Below, in pieces: positions 35,485 through 45,115 of a stretch of DNA of 64,000 nt. Position 1 is the first letter of the stretch, and every line of letters begins with the position of its first letter. A program made the translations under genes and the position numbers. The DNA is taken from assembly GCF_039852015.1 (NCBI RefSeq), contig NZ_CP156626.1, forward strand, positions 248,001 to 312,000. The letters run 5' to 3'. Origin of the DNA: Robbsia sp. KACC 23696 (lineage in GTDB: Bacteria > Pseudomonadota > Gammaproteobacteria > Burkholderiales > Burkholderiaceae). Under the pieces are notes generated by a model. The model worked only from the letters and a program-made list of their open reading frames with translations. It did no database searches and was not told the origin of the DNA.

Positions 35485-36621
35485 ATGAACTCATTACAAC
35501 TTGGCATGCACTGGTTCCCGGAGCGCCCGGGCGGCCTGGATCGCATGTACTACACGTTGTTCAACGCGCTGCCGGATGCGGGCGTGAACGTGCACGGGCT
35601 GGTGGCCGGCAACGGGCAGGCGGAACGCGATACCGGTGGCCGCATCCGCAGTTTCGCTGGAAAGGACGAGTCGATAGCGCGCCGCTTGCTGGCGAGCCGT
35701 CGGGCCATCCGCGAGGAAGTCCGGGCGTTCCGTCCGGACAATGTCGCCATTCACTTCGCGCTGTATGCCATGCCGGGGATGCAATATCTGGCCGATACAC
35801 CGACGGTGATGCATTTTCATGGTCCGTGGGCGAGCGAGAGCGGCTTCGAGAATCCCACCGGCCTGACGCATGGGATCAAGGCGCATCTGGAGAAGTCCGT
35901 CTATAAGCGCTCGCAACGCCAGATCGTCTTGTCGCGAGCGTTTGCCACGGTGCTGGAAGAGCAGTACGGCATGGCGCGCGACAAGATCGAAATCGTGCCG
36001 GGCTGTATTCATACGCAATCGTATGAAACGGGGCTAACGCAACGGCAGGCGCGGGAAAAGCTGGGTCTGCCGACGGACCGCCCGATCATCGTCGCGGTGC
36101 GTCGCTTGGTGCGCCGCATGGGTTTGGAAGACTTGGTCGATGCGGTGGCGCAGTTGCGCGAGAAGTGGCCGGATCTGCTGCTGGTGATTGCCGGCAAGGG
36201 CCCGCTCTCGGAAGAATTGCGGGCGCGGGCGGAGGCGAAGGGCATCGGCGCGCAATTGAAGTTGCTCGGCTATGTGCCCGATGCCGATCTGCCGCTGGTG
36301 TATCAATCGGCGAATTTCAGCATCGTACCGACCGTCGCCCTGGAAGGTTTCGGCTTGATCACGATCGAATCGCTGGCCTGCGGCACGCCCGTCATGGTGA
36401 CGCCGGTGGGCGGCCTGCCGGATGCCGTCAGTGGCCTGTCGCCGGATCTCGTCTTGCCGGCCACCGGCAGCGGCGCGATCGCGACGGCTATCGACGACGT
36501 GATGAGCGGCCGCTTGAAGTTGCCCGACAGCGAGGCCTGTCGCAGCTATGCCCGCACGCATTTCGACGTTCAAGTTATCGCCCAGCGTACGCGCGAAGTC
36601 TACGAGCGCGCGGCTGCGTGA
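35485..36621 (+). CDS. Glycosyltransferase family 4 protein
   Basis: A 378-residue GT-B transferase starting MNSLQLGMHWFPERPGGLDR with the acceptor-side Gly-rich loop. TVMHFHGPWASES lies in the N-domain; the C-domain has IIVAVRRLVRRMGLEDLVDA and the E-x7-E motif EGFGLITIESLACGTPVMVT. GAGGG lies six bases before the start. A 213-base gap in front holds no gene and may contain an internal promoter. Confidence 0.88.
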   Translation: MNSLQLGMHWFPERPGGLDRMYYTLFNALPDAGVNVHGLVAGNGQAERDTGGRIRSFAGKDESIARRLLASRRAIREEVRAFRPDNVAIHFALYAMPGMQYLADTPTVMHFHGPWASESGFENPTGLTHGIKAHLEKSVYKRSQRQIVLSRAFATVLEEQYGMARDKIEIVPGCIHTQSYETGLTQRQAREKLGLPTDRPIIVAVRRLVRRMGLEDLVDAVAQLREKWPDLLLVIAGKGPLSEELRARAEAKGIGAQLKLLGYVPDADLPLVYQSANFSIVPTVALEGFGLITIESLACGTPVMVTPVGGLPDAVSGLSPDLVLPATGSGAIATAIDDVMSGRLKLPDSEACRSYARTHFDVQVIAQRTREVYERAAA

Positions 36622-36679
36622 ACGGAACACGCGTCGTCCACGCCCGACAGGGCGTCAGCGCAAGATTGAGAGAGTCATT

Positions 36680-37660
36680 ATGAAAGTCACGGTCCTAGTC
36701 CCCAGTTATCGCCGCCCGGCGGATCTGCTGAAATGCCTGAGCGCACTGCAGGCGCAGCAACGTCCGGCGGACGAGGTGCTCGTGATCGCGCGCACCGACG
36801 ATCACGAAACCCGCGATGCCGTCGCCACAGCGCTCGCCAACGGTACGATCGCCGCCACCTTGCCGTTGCGCATCGTCGATGTGCAAGTGGGCGGCCAGGT
36901 GGCCGCCTTGAACGCGGGCCTTGCAGCAAGCCAGTACGACATCACCTGCATCACCGACGACGACGCCACGCCACATCCGGACTGGATCGCACGGATCGTC
37001 GCGCACTTCACCGCGGATCCGAAGGTCGGCGGCGTCGGTGGGCGGGATTGGGTGCATCACCGAGGCCAGCCCTTGACCGGCACGCGCGATCGCGTCGGCG
37101 TGGTCGAGCCGACGGGGCGCGTGATCGGCAACCATCACCTGGGCGCCGGCGCCGCACGCGAGGTCGACGTGTTGAAGGGCGCGAACATGAGCTATCGCAC
37201 GGCGGTCATCAAGGCGATCGGTTTCGACCGGCGTCTGCGTGGGACCGGCGCGCAAGTGCATAACGATTTGTCGATGAGCTTGTCCGTGCGTCGTGCCGGA
37301 TGGAAGCTGATCTACGATCCACAGGTGCAGGTCAATCACTATCCGGCTGAACGTTTCGACGAAGACGGCCGCAACGCGCCGAGCGTTGCCGCGTTGACGA
37401 ATGCTGCCTACAACCTGCATCGCATCATGCTCGATCACTTCGGCGCGCGTGGTCCGCAGGTCTGCAACTGGTATCGCATGGTGGGCACGCGTGACGTGCC
37501 CGGCTATGTCCAGGTGCTGCGCCAATGGCTGCGTGGCGACAAACACATCATGACGCGGTTCCGCGCCACTCGCCAGGGTGCTGCGGATGCCATGCGGGAC
37601 AATGCATCGGGGCCGACCAATCCGCCCCATGCCACGCCAACGGCGGAGGTTCATCGGTGA
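36680..37660 (+). CDS. Glycosyltransferase family 2 protein
   Basis: A 326-residue GT-A-fold inverting transferase. It begins VTVLVPSYRRPADLLKCL, has VQVGGQVAALNAGLAAS and the metal-binding TDDDATPHPDW, then a GRDWVHHRG segment and the acceptor loop RRLRGTGAQVHNDLSMSL. Start 36680 was chosen over upstream starts because the family begins there and GAGAGAG precedes it. Its stop overlaps the GTG start of the next gene. Confidence 0.9.
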   Translation: MKVTVLVPSYRRPADLLKCLSALQAQQRPADEVLVIARTDDHETRDAVATALANGTIAATLPLRIVDVQVGGQVAALNAGLAASQYDITCITDDDATPHPDWIARIVAHFTADPKVGGVGGRDWVHHRGQPLTGTRDRVGVVEPTGRVIGNHHLGAGAAREVDVLKGANMSYRTAVIKAIGFDRRLRGTGAQVHNDLSMSLSVRRAGWKLIYDPQVQVNHYPAERFDEDGRNAPSVAALTNAAYNLHRIMLDHFGARGPQVCNWYRMVGTRDVPGYVQVLRQWLRGDKHIMTRFRATRQGAADAMRDNASGPTNPPHATPTAEVHR

Positions 37661-39000
37661 AGATCGCGATCATTCACGACTGGCTCGTGGTGTATGCCGG
37701 TGCTGAAAAGGTTCTGGAGCAGATGATCAACTGCTTCCCGGAGGCCGATATTTTCAGCACCGTCGACCATCTCGACGACGAGAAACGCGGCTTCCTCAAA
37801 GGCAAGCGGGCGACGACGACGTTCGTCCAGAACCTGCCGATGTCGAAGTCGAAGTACCGTGCTTATCTGCCCCTGATGCCGCTGGCGATAGAACAACTGG
37901 ATCTGTCGTCCTACGATGTCATCGTATCCAGCAGCTATGCGGTGGCGAAGGGCGTGATCACCGGGCCGGACCAGGTGCATCTGAGCTATGTGCATTCACC
38001 GATTCGTTATGCCTGGGATCTGCAGCATCAGTATCTGCGCGAAAGCGGTCTCGACAAGAAGAAGAGCGGCTGGATCGCGCGAGCAATTCTGCACTATATG
38101 CGGAACTGGGATGTGCGCACCGCCAATGGCGTCGATCACTTCCTCTGCAATTCGGACTTCATTCGCCGGCGCATCTGGAAGGTTTATCGACGCGAGGCCG
38201 ATGTGCTGTATCCGCCGGTGGATGTCGACGCCTTCTCGCTGCAGACGGACAAGGAGCCGTTCTATCTGACGGCTTCGCGAATGGTGCCGTACAAGAAGAT
38301 GGATTTGATCGTCGCGGCCTTCTCGGCGATGCCCCATCGCAAGTTGAAGGTCATCGGCGACGGGCCCGATCTCGAAAAGATCCGCGCCAACGCGGGGCCG
38401 AATGTCGAGGTGATGGGCTATCAGCCGTTCAGCGAACTGAAGCGTCAGATGGGGAGTGCCCAAGCCTTCGTCTTCGCGGCGGAAGAAGATTTTGGCATCA
38501 CGCCGGTAGAAGCGCAGGCGTCGGGAACGCCGGTGATCGCGTTCGGCAAGGGCGGTGCATTGGAGACGGTGGTCGATCTCGACGCGCCGGCGCCGCGTCG
38601 ACCCACCGGCGTGTTCTTCGACGAGCAATCGATAGATAGCATTGTCGCCGCGGTGGATAAATTCGAAGCGAATCGCGACCGGTTCGATCCGAACGTTTGC
38701 CGCGAAAACGCACTGCGTTTCTCGAACGAATCGTTCCGGGAACAGTTCATCGAGGCGGTCGAATCGGCATGGTCGGCACGACGTGCCGCGGCCACCGCGC
38801 TGCGCAATGGCGAGCCGGTGGTGTTGCGTCGGAACGCGTCGTCGAGCGCGGGCACGACGGCGACCCCGCTAGCCCCGGCGACCCCGGCGCTGCCACAAGC
38901 GCCCGATCCGCATCCGGCGGCCGACACCGCCGGCCCTTCCGCGCCCTCGGCGGCGCAGCCCGGTGCTGCCGCGACACATCCATCGGACGCGCTCGTATGA
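37657..39000 (+). CDS. Glycosyltransferase family 4 protein (WbaZ-like)
   Basis: A 447-residue GT-B transferase. The GTG start at 37657 overlaps the previous stop and has GGAGG upstream. It begins VKIAIIHDWLVVYAGAEKVL, has LSYVHSPIRYAWDLQHQYL and FYLTASRMVPYKKMDLIV, then AAEEDFGITPVEAQASGTPV with the E-x7-E motif. This pattern is that of WbaZ-type mannosyltransferases, which agrees with manC in the locus, although the sugar is a guess. The last 70 residues are an Ala/Pro-rich tail. The stop overlaps the next start. Confidence 0.88.
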   Translation: MKIAIIHDWLVVYAGAEKVLEQMINCFPEADIFSTVDHLDDEKRGFLKGKRATTTFVQNLPMSKSKYRAYLPLMPLAIEQLDLSSYDVIVSSSYAVAKGVITGPDQVHLSYVHSPIRYAWDLQHQYLRESGLDKKKSGWIARAILHYMRNWDVRTANGVDHFLCNSDFIRRRIWKVYRREADVLYPPVDVDAFSLQTDKEPFYLTASRMVPYKKMDLIVAAFSAMPHRKLKVIGDGPDLEKIRANAGPNVEVMGYQPFSELKRQMGSAQAFVFAAEEDFGITPVEAQASGTPVIAFGKGGALETVVDLDAPAPRRPTGVFFDEQSIDSIVAAVDKFEANRDRFDPNVCRENALRFSNESFREQFIEAVESAWSARRAAATALRNGEPVVLRRNASSSAGTTATPLAPATPALPQAPDPHPAADTAGPSAPSAAQPGAAATHPSDALV

Positions 39001-40232
39001 AGATCCTGATGTCGATCCATCACACGATGGACAAACATGCAGGCGCGGCGGGCGTGACCTATAAACTCGCGCAAGCGTTTCGCGAGCAGGGTCACGAAGT
39101 GGACATGTTTTCGTTCGATAGTCTGGGGAAGCGCGCTTCGCAGTTTGGTGCGATTCTCTTCCCGTGGTCCGTGCTGCTGCATGTGATGCGGCATCCGGAA
39201 TACGAGGTGCTCGATCTTTCATCCGGTGACGGCTGGGTCGTCAATGTGTTGAAACGTTTCGGTTGGCGAAAGAAGACTGTCAGCGTGACACGCAGTCACG
39301 GTCTCGAGCACGTGGTGCACGAGCAATTTGTTGAAAATTGTAAAAAGGGCGAACAGAAAAAATCCTGGAAGTATCCTATCTATCACGGTGGATACCGCTT
39401 GTGGGAAGTGGCGATGTCCTTTCGCCATGCAGACGCGGGCTTGTTCTTGAATCAAGCGGATCGCGAGTACGCCATTACGAAACTAGGCGTGCAACGCGAC
39501 AAAGCGATCCTGGTGGAGAACGGTGTCGATAGCATTTTCGTCGCACGCGCCGCGGCAACGCTTACCGCATTGCAGGCGCATGACGCGGTAACTTCGACCG
39601 CCGTATCGGATGCCGTTACTGCCGCGCCTTTGGCCGCAGGCGTCGCGGCACCTGCCGGCTCTGCCATCGCGGCCAGACCGCGTCATATTGCATTTATCGG
39701 CAGCAACATTTTCCGCAAGGGCATTACGTATTTCAAGGCGGCGACGCTGCAGATCATGCAGCGGTATCCTGATATACGGGTCGCCTTTATCGGGACCGGT
39801 GAGAAGACCGGGACTGATGGCATCTTGAAAGACTACCCGGCTGCGCTCCATTCGAGAATAGCGGTTATCCCGCGTTATCAGAACCATGCCTTGCCAGAAC
39901 TGCTGGAAGGTTATGGGATTCTGGGATTGACGTCGATCAGCGAGGGCTTTTCGCTGGTCGGCGTGGAAGCGATGGCCAGTGGTCTGGTGCCGGTGTGTTC
40001 GCGCATTCCGGGGCCGACCGAGTACATCGCGGACGAACGTAATGGCTTGCTGGTCGAAGCGCGAAATACGACGCAGTTGGTGGACGCTTTCACCAGACTG
40101 ATCGAAGACGAGGCGCTCTGGGGGCGTCTGCATCACGCGGCACTGGAAACCTGCGAGCGCTTCTCGTGGCAGCGCATCGCAGCGCAGCAGTTGTCGTTGT
40201 TTGCATCATTGGCAAAAGGATTGGGGCGATGA
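38997..40232 (+). CDS. Glycosyltransferase family 4 protein with Ala-rich insertion
   Basis: A 411-residue GT-B transferase, start coupled by ATGA overlap. It begins MKILMSIHHTMDKHAGAAGV. The C-terminal domain has HIAFIGSNIFRKGITYFKAA and the E-x7-E motif in SEGFSLVGVEAMASGLVPV. Between the domains there is an Ala/Thr/Val-rich insertion of about 45 residues (about 183-225) not seen in the neighbouring GT4 proteins. Its stop overlaps the next start as well. Confidence 0.86.
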   Translation: MKILMSIHHTMDKHAGAAGVTYKLAQAFREQGHEVDMFSFDSLGKRASQFGAILFPWSVLLHVMRHPEYEVLDLSSGDGWVVNVLKRFGWRKKTVSVTRSHGLEHVVHEQFVENCKKGEQKKSWKYPIYHGGYRLWEVAMSFRHADAGLFLNQADREYAITKLGVQRDKAILVENGVDSIFVARAAATLTALQAHDAVTSTAVSDAVTAAPLAAGVAAPAGSAIAARPRHIAFIGSNIFRKGITYFKAATLQIMQRYPDIRVAFIGTGEKTGTDGILKDYPAALHSRIAVIPRYQNHALPELLEGYGILGLTSISEGFSLVGVEAMASGLVPVCSRIPGPTEYIADERNGLLVEARNTTQLVDAFTRLIEDEALWGRLHHAALETCERFSWQRIAAQQLSLFASLAKGLGR

Positions 40233-40996
40233 AAAAAAGTCATAAAGAACAGATCTTGCTGTTGACCGCGACGATCAACCCGCTGCGGGGCATCGACAAT
40301 CTGCGACATATCGATCCCGAGGCGCGTCTGCGCGAATACGCGAAAGCGTTGACGTTCTATCTGTCGCAGATGAAGGCCAATGAACGCCTGGTGTTCTGCG
40401 AGAACTCGGGCTCGGACCTGAGCGAATTACAGAAGGTCGTAGCCGAGCATGGCGCGCAAGAGAACGTCGAGTTCTTGAGCTTCTTCGGCAACGACTTCCC
40501 GCCGTCGAATGGCCGCGGCTACGGCGAGTTCAAGCTGATTCAGTACGCGATGGAAAACTCCCGCTTCATCCGTCATTCTTCGCCGACCGATACGGTGATC
40601 TGGAAGATCACCGGACGCTATATCGTTTCGAATCTGCGTCACATCATCGACTCGGCGCCGAGCGACTTCAAGGTGTACTGTAACTATCGCGACTATCCCA
40701 AAAAGGGATGGATGGATCTCTATCTGGTGGCGTGGACGCCCCAAGGTTGGGATCAATATCTCGATCAGGTCTATCACGAGCTGATCGACAGCCCGGACGG
40801 CCTGGTCGTCGCGGAGCACCTCGTGCGCCGCCGCCTGCACGCCCGTGGTTTCAAGGGGCCGTGCCGTCTGCGCGCCACGCCTGAATTGATCGGCGTGCGC
40901 GGCGCGGACGCGAAGGGTTACCACTCCGGCAAGAATCGCTACAAGTTCATGCTGCGCAAGACCTTGCGCGTCGTGACCCCCTGGCTCTGGATTTGA
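40229..40996 (+). CDS. Conserved protein of polysaccharide loci, function unknown
   Basis: A 255-residue protein, start coupled by overlap with the preceding GT4 gene, so made with the glycosyltransferases. It begins with a short basic segment, then ILLLTATINPLRGID, followed by a DPEARLREYAKALTFYL segment and RLVFCENSGSDLSEL. Later motifs are RGYGEFKLIQYAM and VIWKITGRYIVSN. No membrane segment. The pattern recalls unassigned proteins in O-antigen and capsule clusters that may adopt a GT-A-like fold; KITGRY could be a donor-binding site. I do not recognise an established family. Confidence 0.6.
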   Translation: MKKSHKEQILLLTATINPLRGIDNLRHIDPEARLREYAKALTFYLSQMKANERLVFCENSGSDLSELQKVVAEHGAQENVEFLSFFGNDFPPSNGRGYGEFKLIQYAMENSRFIRHSSPTDTVIWKITGRYIVSNLRHIIDSAPSDFKVYCNYRDYPKKGWMDLYLVAWTPQGWDQYLDQVYHELIDSPDGLVVAEHLVRRRLHARGFKGPCRLRATPELIGVRGADAKGYHSGKNRYKFMLRKTLRVVTPWLWI

Positions 40997-41054
40997 TCGA
41001 TCGGCGCATGCTGACGCTGCGCCGTTGAACCTTCGAAAAGGAACGCAACCGCCT

Positions 41055-43457
41055 ATGACTACGCCGACGTCCAAACCGAAGCAAGCGCGCACCCTGTCCA
41101 CGACGCGTTTCGTCGCGCCGACTTTGTTGACCATGGCGCTTGTGACGGTGTTCGGCGTAAGCGGCGTGCCCGATGCGTTTTCGCAATCGACGAGCGCGGC
41201 GGGCGGCGCCACGCTACCGGCAAAGACGTCCTGGCTTGGCAATTCCTTTCCAGGGCGTGTGGGCTGGGTGCAGAACAACATCGCGTCCCTCTATGTCGCG
41301 CCGGATGGCACCGTCTACGCCAATACGATCTGGGACGAGGGCGGCCATGAAGTGACGGCTTATCGCGATGGGCAGGTGGTCATGAGCGGCGATCATACAC
41401 ATGGCTCCGGCAATGCCGGTGGCATCGCGATCGCCGGCAATAGCCGCTATCTCTATACCGGTGCCGGCATCGGCAGCCCGGGATCCGGCCCGACGATGGG
41501 CAACTTTCCGGAACGTGGCCATTTTTGGTATGGCGTCACGCGTCGGCCGCTGAAGCAATTGAATGCCGGTGCGGCGTTCGCGTTGGGGCGCGGCAATCGT
41601 CTGAGCCCGATGCAGAACAGCTTTGCCTTGATTAGCGAGACGACCGACCAGGGCGGGAACGTCACCGGGCTTGCCGCATCGGAGTCCACGCTGTTCGTCT
41701 CGGATGCGACCGACAACAAGATCGTCGCCCTCGACGCCGAGACGATGGAGAAGCAGCGGGAATGGGCTGTCGATAGTCCGGGGCGGATCGCGGTGGATCC
41801 CTCGGACGGCAGCGTGTGGGTCATCGCGGAGTCGGGCAAGCAATGGACTGGCTCGAATCCGCCGGTGATCCGTCGCCCACGCGTGGCACTCGCGGCGCGG
41901 CAGAAAACCGCGACGCCAAATGAATCCGGCGGTGTGGCACCGAACGCCACGTCGTCCACGCCGCAGACATTGGGCGATCCTGCGATCCTGCATTTCACTG
42001 CCGACGGCAAGCCACTACCGGGCATTGCCGCGCTGGCCGACGAGGTCGTTCCAGTCGATCTGCACGTCGATGCGCAGCACCGCTTGCTGGTTGCCGACAA
42101 TGGTCCGGGTCAGCAGATCCTCGTTTATGCGAAGGGAAGCGACGGCAAGTACACGGAGGGCACGGCGGTCGGCGTCAAGGGCGGCATGCTGTCCGCGCCC
42201 TCGGGCGAGGCCGGGCCGCTGCGCTTCAACGGCCTGACCGGCGTGTCGACCGATGCGAAGGGCAACCTGTATGTGTCGATGAATGGCCGGGGCCCGGACG
42301 GTGCGGCAACGCTCGGCTCGCAATTGCAGAGTTATGCCCCCTCGGGCAGCGGTTGGCAGAAGCAGAACTGGCAAGTACAGGGTCTGACCTTCGCCGATGT
42401 GGCGGTCCCGGATCCGAGCGATCCGGCGCACGTCTACACGCAGTCCTCGCGGTATGAGATGGACTACAACCGGCCGGCCGGTCAGGAAGCGCGTTACGAC
42501 GCCACCACGCTGAACCGATTTAAGTACACCGACGATCCGCGCTTGCAGGCCAAACACCCCTTCATGACGGCGATGGAAGCGGTGCATATGGGAGGCAAGC
42601 CCTTCCTGGCGCTGACCGATATGTATTCGTCGCAGCTGTCGATTTATCGCCTGGGGCAGGACGGCGGCACGATCGCCACGCCAGCGACGATCATTTCGCG
42701 CGGTCATATGAATAACGGCGCGCCGCCGGGCCAGCCGGCCAAGGGCGCCGGCGGCAAGAGCGGCGGCTGGATCTGGCGCGACGCGAATGGCGATGCGCAT
42801 TTCAGCGCCGATGAATACGTCAGCGATTCAGGCGACGACCGCGCCGGATGCGCGGGCTGGTGGATCGATACGCAGGGTAATGTCTGGGCGGCGATGGGGC
42901 CGGATGGCCTCAGACGTTATGCGTTCGGCGGCCTGGACGCGCACGGCGCCCCGATCTACCGCTACGACCAGGCGCAGAACACGGCGGTTCCGGCGCCATT
43001 CACGCGAATCCAGCGCGTGCAGTACGACGCCGCGACGGACACGATGTATGTCGCGGGCTATACGGCGGACAAGCCGGCCGACCCGAAGTTGTGGAAGGAG
43101 GCCGGGACCGTCTTCGCACGCTATGACAATTGGTCGAAGGGCAACCGCAAGGCACGCTTCACGATCGATATGCCGTGGAACCCCACGGGTAAGCCGCTGG
43201 TTTCGACGATTTCGATGTCGGTGGCAGGGGACTATCTGTTCACCGCCGAGTCCGTGACCGCGAAGATTCATGTCTACGACATGCGCAGCGGCAAGGAAGT
43301 AGGAACGATGGGGCCGGGCGCCGATGTCGGCAATGTCTCCGGTTGGGTCGATCTGACCATGGGGATGAGCGCGATCAAACGGGCGAACGGCGAGTATGTG
43401 GTGTTCGTCGAAGAGGACGCACGCAGCAAGGTGATGATGTATCGCTGGCACCCTTGA
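41055..43457 (+). CDS. Secreted beta-propeller-like protein with EF-hand-type loop
   Basis: An 800-residue exported protein. Signal peptide: FVAPTLLTMALVTVFGVSGV with cleavage near AFSQ. The mature part has repeated segments of the NHL/six-bladed propeller kind: NIASLYVAPDGTVYANTIWD, VTGLAASESTLFVSDATDNKI, RIAVDPSDGSVWVIAESGK, LTGVSTDAKGNLYVSMNGRG. Near residue 580 the loop DANGDAHFSADE matches the calcium-binding pattern DxNxDxxxSxxE. No lyase or glycosidase signature was found. Its place between glycosyltransferases and wzx suggests it binds, trims or organises the secreted polymer; this is inference. The start at 41055 is the one next to the signal peptide. Confidence 0.72.
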   Translation: MTTPTSKPKQARTLSTTRFVAPTLLTMALVTVFGVSGVPDAFSQSTSAAGGATLPAKTSWLGNSFPGRVGWVQNNIASLYVAPDGTVYANTIWDEGGHEVTAYRDGQVVMSGDHTHGSGNAGGIAIAGNSRYLYTGAGIGSPGSGPTMGNFPERGHFWYGVTRRPLKQLNAGAAFALGRGNRLSPMQNSFALISETTDQGGNVTGLAASESTLFVSDATDNKIVALDAETMEKQREWAVDSPGRIAVDPSDGSVWVIAESGKQWTGSNPPVIRRPRVALAARQKTATPNESGGVAPNATSSTPQTLGDPAILHFTADGKPLPGIAALADEVVPVDLHVDAQHRLLVADNGPGQQILVYAKGSDGKYTEGTAVGVKGGMLSAPSGEAGPLRFNGLTGVSTDAKGNLYVSMNGRGPDGAATLGSQLQSYAPSGSGWQKQNWQVQGLTFADVAVPDPSDPAHVYTQSSRYEMDYNRPAGQEARYDATTLNRFKYTDDPRLQAKHPFMTAMEAVHMGGKPFLALTDMYSSQLSIYRLGQDGGTIATPATIISRGHMNNGAPPGQPAKGAGGKSGGWIWRDANGDAHFSADEYVSDSGDDRAGCAGWWIDTQGNVWAAMGPDGLRRYAFGGLDAHGAPIYRYDQAQNTAVPAPFTRIQRVQYDAATDTMYVAGYTADKPADPKLWKEAGTVFARYDNWSKGNRKARFTIDMPWNPTGKPLVSTISMSVAGDYLFTAESVTAKIHVYDMRSGKEVGTMGPGADVGNVSGWVDLTMGMSAIKRANGEYVVFVEEDARSKVMMYRWHP

Positions 43458-43540
43458 GGCCGGCAGTCGCGCGCCCGGCGCCACGAGAGAAACAATAGGA
43501 CTGACGTGCGTCGCACGCGGGCATCCGGAGAGTACAGAGC

Positions 43541-45010
43541 ATGGCAGGGAATCTGAGACGCAATTCGTTGTACAACCTGATGGGGAGCGTGCTCCCCATC
43601 GCGGTCTCGTTGATTACGGTCCCGATGTATCTGCATCATGTGGGCAGTGCCCGCTATGGGCTGTTGACGATCGTCTGGATGCTGCAAGGCTATTTCGGCT
43701 TCTTTGATTTCGGCCTGTCACGCGCGACGGCGAATCAGGTGGCGAAGCTGGGCGATGCCACCGACGAACAGCGGGAGTCCGTGTTCTGGACCGCGTTGAT
43801 GCTGAACACCTTGTTCGGTCTGGTCGGCGCGGTCGTGCTCTATATCCTTGGCGAAACGCTGATGGTGCGTTTTTTCAAGATGGATGCGGAGCTGAAGAAC
43901 GAAGTCATGATGGTCATGCCCTGGATTGCGGCATCGGTTCCGGTGACGACGATCAGCGGTGCGTTGACGGGCTGTCTGGAGGGGCGGGAGCGCTTCGGCG
44001 TATTGAACAGCGTGCAGGTCTTCAACACGTTTCTGTTCCAGACCCTGCCGCTGGCGGCGTCCTTTGCGTTTGGCGTGAAGCTGAATTACATGATTCCGGC
44101 CACGATTATCGCCGGCTCGACGGCGATCGTGCTGCTGTTCATCACCAACATTTTCCAGTTCCCGCTGCGTTTGCGCGGTCGTCCCAGCCTGAAGCTCGGA
44201 CGTGAGTTGTTCGGTTATGGTGCGTGGGTGACGGTGACGAATCTGGCCAGTCCCTTGCTGGAATCATCGGACCGCTTCCTGATCGGCAGCCTGCTCGGCA
44301 CAAAGGCGGTGGCGTACTACAACGTCCCCTACACGCTGGCGATTCGGCTGCGCATCATTCCGGGCGTGGTCGCGCGTACGATCTTTCCTCGCATGTCGGC
44401 CCTGCAACAGACCGATTCGGCGCGTTTCTTCGTCCAGACCGCTCAGGCCCTGTCCGCGTTCATGACGCCCTGCGTCGTGTTCGGATTGTTCGTGTTGGAG
44501 CCGTTCATGTCGGTCTGGGTCAATCCGGATTTCGCCATGGCGTCGGCGCCGATCGGGCGAATCATCATGCTGGGCGTCTGGATCAATAGTCTGGCCTTTA
44601 TCCCCTCCACCTATCTTCAGGCGGTGGGGCGGCCCAATGTGATCGCGATTTTCCACGTGGTCGAGTTGTTGCCCTTCCTCGGCATTCTGTACGCGTTCAC
44701 GCACTACTTCGGCCTGCCCGGTGCCGCCACCGCGTGGAGCCTGCGTGTGCTGATCGATGGCGTGCTGCTTTTCTGGGCGGCAAAGACCAGTTGGGAGATG
44801 GTGCGCAAGATCCTGCCGGCCATCGCCTTGCTGCTCGTGTCGTACATCGTCGCCGAGTTCACCGTGCATTCGCTGCTGCTGACGGCGATCACCGGCATCG
44901 TCCTGACGGCGTTGTCGCTGATCTGGGCCTGGCGCGTCGAGGAACGGCTTCGTACGGTGACGTCGAAGATCGCCGGCCGCCTGGGCTGGCGCGCGAGGCG
45001 GGCGGGCTGA
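43541..45010 (+). CDS. wzx: Polysaccharide repeat-unit flippase (Wzx family)
   Basis: A 489-residue protein of the MOP/polysaccharide-synthesis superfamily, with about 12-14 membrane segments. It begins with a basic NLRRNSLYNLMGSVLPIAVS and has the family-typical segments PMYLHHVGSARYGLLTIVWM and FDFGLSRATANQVAKL. It flips lipid-linked repeat units to the periplasmic face for the polymerase. GGAGAG lies upstream. Confidence 0.9.
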   Translation: MAGNLRRNSLYNLMGSVLPIAVSLITVPMYLHHVGSARYGLLTIVWMLQGYFGFFDFGLSRATANQVAKLGDATDEQRESVFWTALMLNTLFGLVGAVVLYILGETLMVRFFKMDAELKNEVMMVMPWIAASVPVTTISGALTGCLEGRERFGVLNSVQVFNTFLFQTLPLAASFAFGVKLNYMIPATIIAGSTAIVLLFITNIFQFPLRLRGRPSLKLGRELFGYGAWVTVTNLASPLLESSDRFLIGSLLGTKAVAYYNVPYTLAIRLRIIPGVVARTIFPRMSALQQTDSARFFVQTAQALSAFMTPCVVFGLFVLEPFMSVWVNPDFAMASAPIGRIIMLGVWINSLAFIPSTYLQAVGRPNVIAIFHVVELLPFLGILYAFTHYFGLPGAATAWSLRVLIDGVLLFWAAKTSWEMVRKILPAIALLLVSYIVAEFTVHSLLLTAITGIVLTALSLIWAWRVEERLRTVTSKIAGRLGWRARRAG

Positions 45011-45115
45011 GCCGATGGCATCGACCCGGACAGGGTCGGACGGCAGCAAGGTGCACCGGCGGACAACGCCGGGCAAACGGCGCGAACGGCGTGAAGTAAG
45101 GCAGCGGGGGATGCA

